A stretch of 64,000 bases of DNA from Bradyrhizobium sp. CB1015 (lineage in GTDB: Bacteria; Pseudomonadota; Alphaproteobacteria; Rhizobiales; Xanthobacteraceae), in NCBI RefSeq assembly GCF_025200925.1, contig NZ_CP104174.1, positions 6,696,001 to 6,760,000 of the forward strand, in the 5' to 3' direction. The notes under the pieces are model-generated. The model searched no databases. It was not told where the DNA came from and was given only the letters and a program-made list of their open reading frames with translations. Both the position numbers and the translations under genes were made by a program. Below are positions 63,180 to 64,000 of this stretch, piece by piece (positions within the stretch are counted from its first letter, which is position 1; each line of letters starts with the position of its first letter).

Positions 63180-63551
63180 TCAATAAACTCTGTGAAACGT
63201 CGGCGGCAGAGGCTTACGCACGAGTCCACTCAGATCCAGGACCTCGCCGCTGTTCTCGATGTCCGAGATCAAGACCTCGACAAACGGGTGCTGGCGATTG
63301 TACGTAGCGCCTCGCTGATACTTCGCGCTCACGACGCGCCCGATCGCAGCAAGGTTCAGCTGGCCGAGCGCGTTGTACTGATCACGGAACAAGCTTTGGC
63401 GTCCGCCGCTGTGCTCAACAGATTCAACCCAGACGTCGAGCACCTTGCGCCCTATGAACGCCTCGACCGGTTCAGAGCCATCACGGGCACAAAGCCTCAG
63501 CCCGTCCATCGTATGCAGTCCGACATCGACGCTAAATTGTGCTAGTGGCAT
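63180..63551 (-). CDS. Hypothetical protein (DUF1488-like in part)
   Basis: 123 residues from ATG 63551 (AGGAGG nine bases ahead); ATG 63584 is in frame but less likely. The part DGLRLCARDGSEPVEAFIGR reminds of DUF1488, but the match is weak. The C-terminus GLVRKPLPPTFHRVY is basic. No function known. Upstream neighbour on the same strand is partial at the window edge. Confidence 0.6.
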   Translation of the reverse strand: MPLAQFSVDVGLHTMDGLRLCARDGSEPVEAFIGRKVLDVWVESVEHSGGRQSLFRDQYNALGQLNLAAIGRVVSAKYQRGATYNRQHPFVEVLISDIENSGEVLDLSGLVRKPLPPTFHRVY

Positions 63552-63635
63552 AGGTAGGTCCTCCTGTGGTTTGCGTTCATTCATGTCGGTCGCCCACCGC
63601 GAACCGTGCAGCCCCCCGATCCAAAGCAGCGGCGT

Positions 63636-64000
63636 TCAATCTGGCATTTTGCGCCGCGCCTCCGCTCGACGCGCATTGTAGTCGGCGTCGCTATTGTGCT
63701 TGTGCAGAAATCGGGCGATTTGCCCGCGAAGCTCCGCCGTCTCCAGCAGGCTGCCGACGGATCCGGCAGTATCAAAGAACTCCCGCTGAAACGTCGTCGG
63801 CAGGGCGTCCCACTGCATGATGACGGCAGCGCCGAGACACCGCAGAACGCGCTCTTCTTCGCTGGCAAGGACGGCGCCGCAAGATCGGTCCCGCTCCTCG
63901 ACATGCACGGCATCGTCATAGTTGTCCGCCAAGCCTTGCTCATTATCGGCGAGCGAGGCGAGGCGATCCTGCGCATCCCGAAGTTTTCTGCCTTCGTCCG
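63636..64000 (-). CDS. Hypothetical helical protein, 5' end outside the window
   Basis: The frame is open from the right edge to a stop at 63636, about 121 residues visible. It starts within a coiled-coil-like segment (RKLRDAQDRLASLADNEQ), then a compact part with VIMQWDALPTTFQREFFDTA and ends HNSDADYNARRAEARRKMPD. No family recognised. In-window starts (TTG at 63932) are probably internal. Confidence 0.65.
   Translation of the reverse strand, partial: DEGRKLRDAQDRLASLADNEQGLADNYDDAVHVEERDRSCGAVLASEEERVLRCLGAAVIMQWDALPTTFQREFFDTAGSVGSLLETAELRGQIARFLHKHNSDADYNARRAEARRKMPD

Noticed and set aside
1..64000. CRISPR arrays, rRNA, tRNA, prophage structural genes
   Set aside because: No regularly spaced repeats, no conserved RNA segments and no capsid, tail or portal-like proteins were seen on either strand.

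Overview
The window looks like the chromosome of a Bradyrhizobium-type alphaproteobacterium. It is GC-rich, with dense ABC-transporter and catabolic operons, many GntR/MarR regulators, and small proteins typical of this genus (DUF6894, DUF6481, short zinc ribbons). No rRNA, tRNA or CRISPR was found. All assignments come from reading motifs and gene context; no database search was run.

Layout. (1) 1-6.6 kb: the 3' end of a probable indolepyruvate oxidoreductase beta subunit, two co-transcribed MarR regulators, and a convergent operon of Rieske dioxygenase reductase, alpha and beta subunits, an acyl-CoA ligase and an SDR. This set resembles auxin (indole-3-acetate) degradation loci. (2) 7.0-18.7 kb: a tightly coupled operon of two peptide-type solute-binding proteins, two permeases, a fused double ATPase, a C45 Ntn-amidase and two polysaccharide-deacetylase-like hydrolases. 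A GntR with two winged-helix segments and an omega-amino-acid aminotransferase are divergent from it. Together they suggest uptake and hydrolysis of an amide. (3) 18.7-32.2 kb: a second catabolic island. It holds a glutamate-1-semialdehyde-aminomutase-like enzyme, a GntR/FCD regulator, a seven-gene operon (polyamine-type ABC transporter, dimethylformamidase-like small subunit and two different large subunits) and a DUF1537 kinase / class II aldolase / shikimate-dehydrogenase-like operon. AT-rich sites built on TGATATATCA lie before each transcription unit, so the island is probably one regulon.

(4) 32.8-38.8 kb: two HD hydrolases of the cyanamide-hydratase type, a GlxA-like regulator, a cupin, a frameshifted MFS transporter, a quinone-oxidoreductase-like enzyme and a decayed second copy of the GlxA 3' region. 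(5) 39.2-51 kb: a membrane-bound formate dehydrogenase operon with its DUF3305 gene, an alpha/beta hydrolase, a Tat-exported metallo-beta-lactamase-fold protein, a DsrE-like protein, a third (exported) HD protein and a cyanide-insensitive bd-type quinol oxidase (cioAB plus DUF2474). (6) 51-58.6 kb: a decayed accessory region with IS481 and IS630 fragments, a broken integrase, several frameshifted small genes and small intact genes. At least five starts here are preceded by a recurrent hairpin leader (GGTGACNGAGAG box, then a stem that takes in the Shine-Dalgarno). (7) 58.9-64 kb: small unknown genes, a GH130 enzyme and a GT4 glycosyltransferase fused to a probable alpha/alpha-toroid domain.

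A possible theme is amide, one-carbon and cyano chemistry: formamidase-like enzymes, formate dehydrogenase, three cyanamide-hydratase-type HD proteins and a cyanide-insensitive oxidase lie within 30 kb. This functional link is inference.
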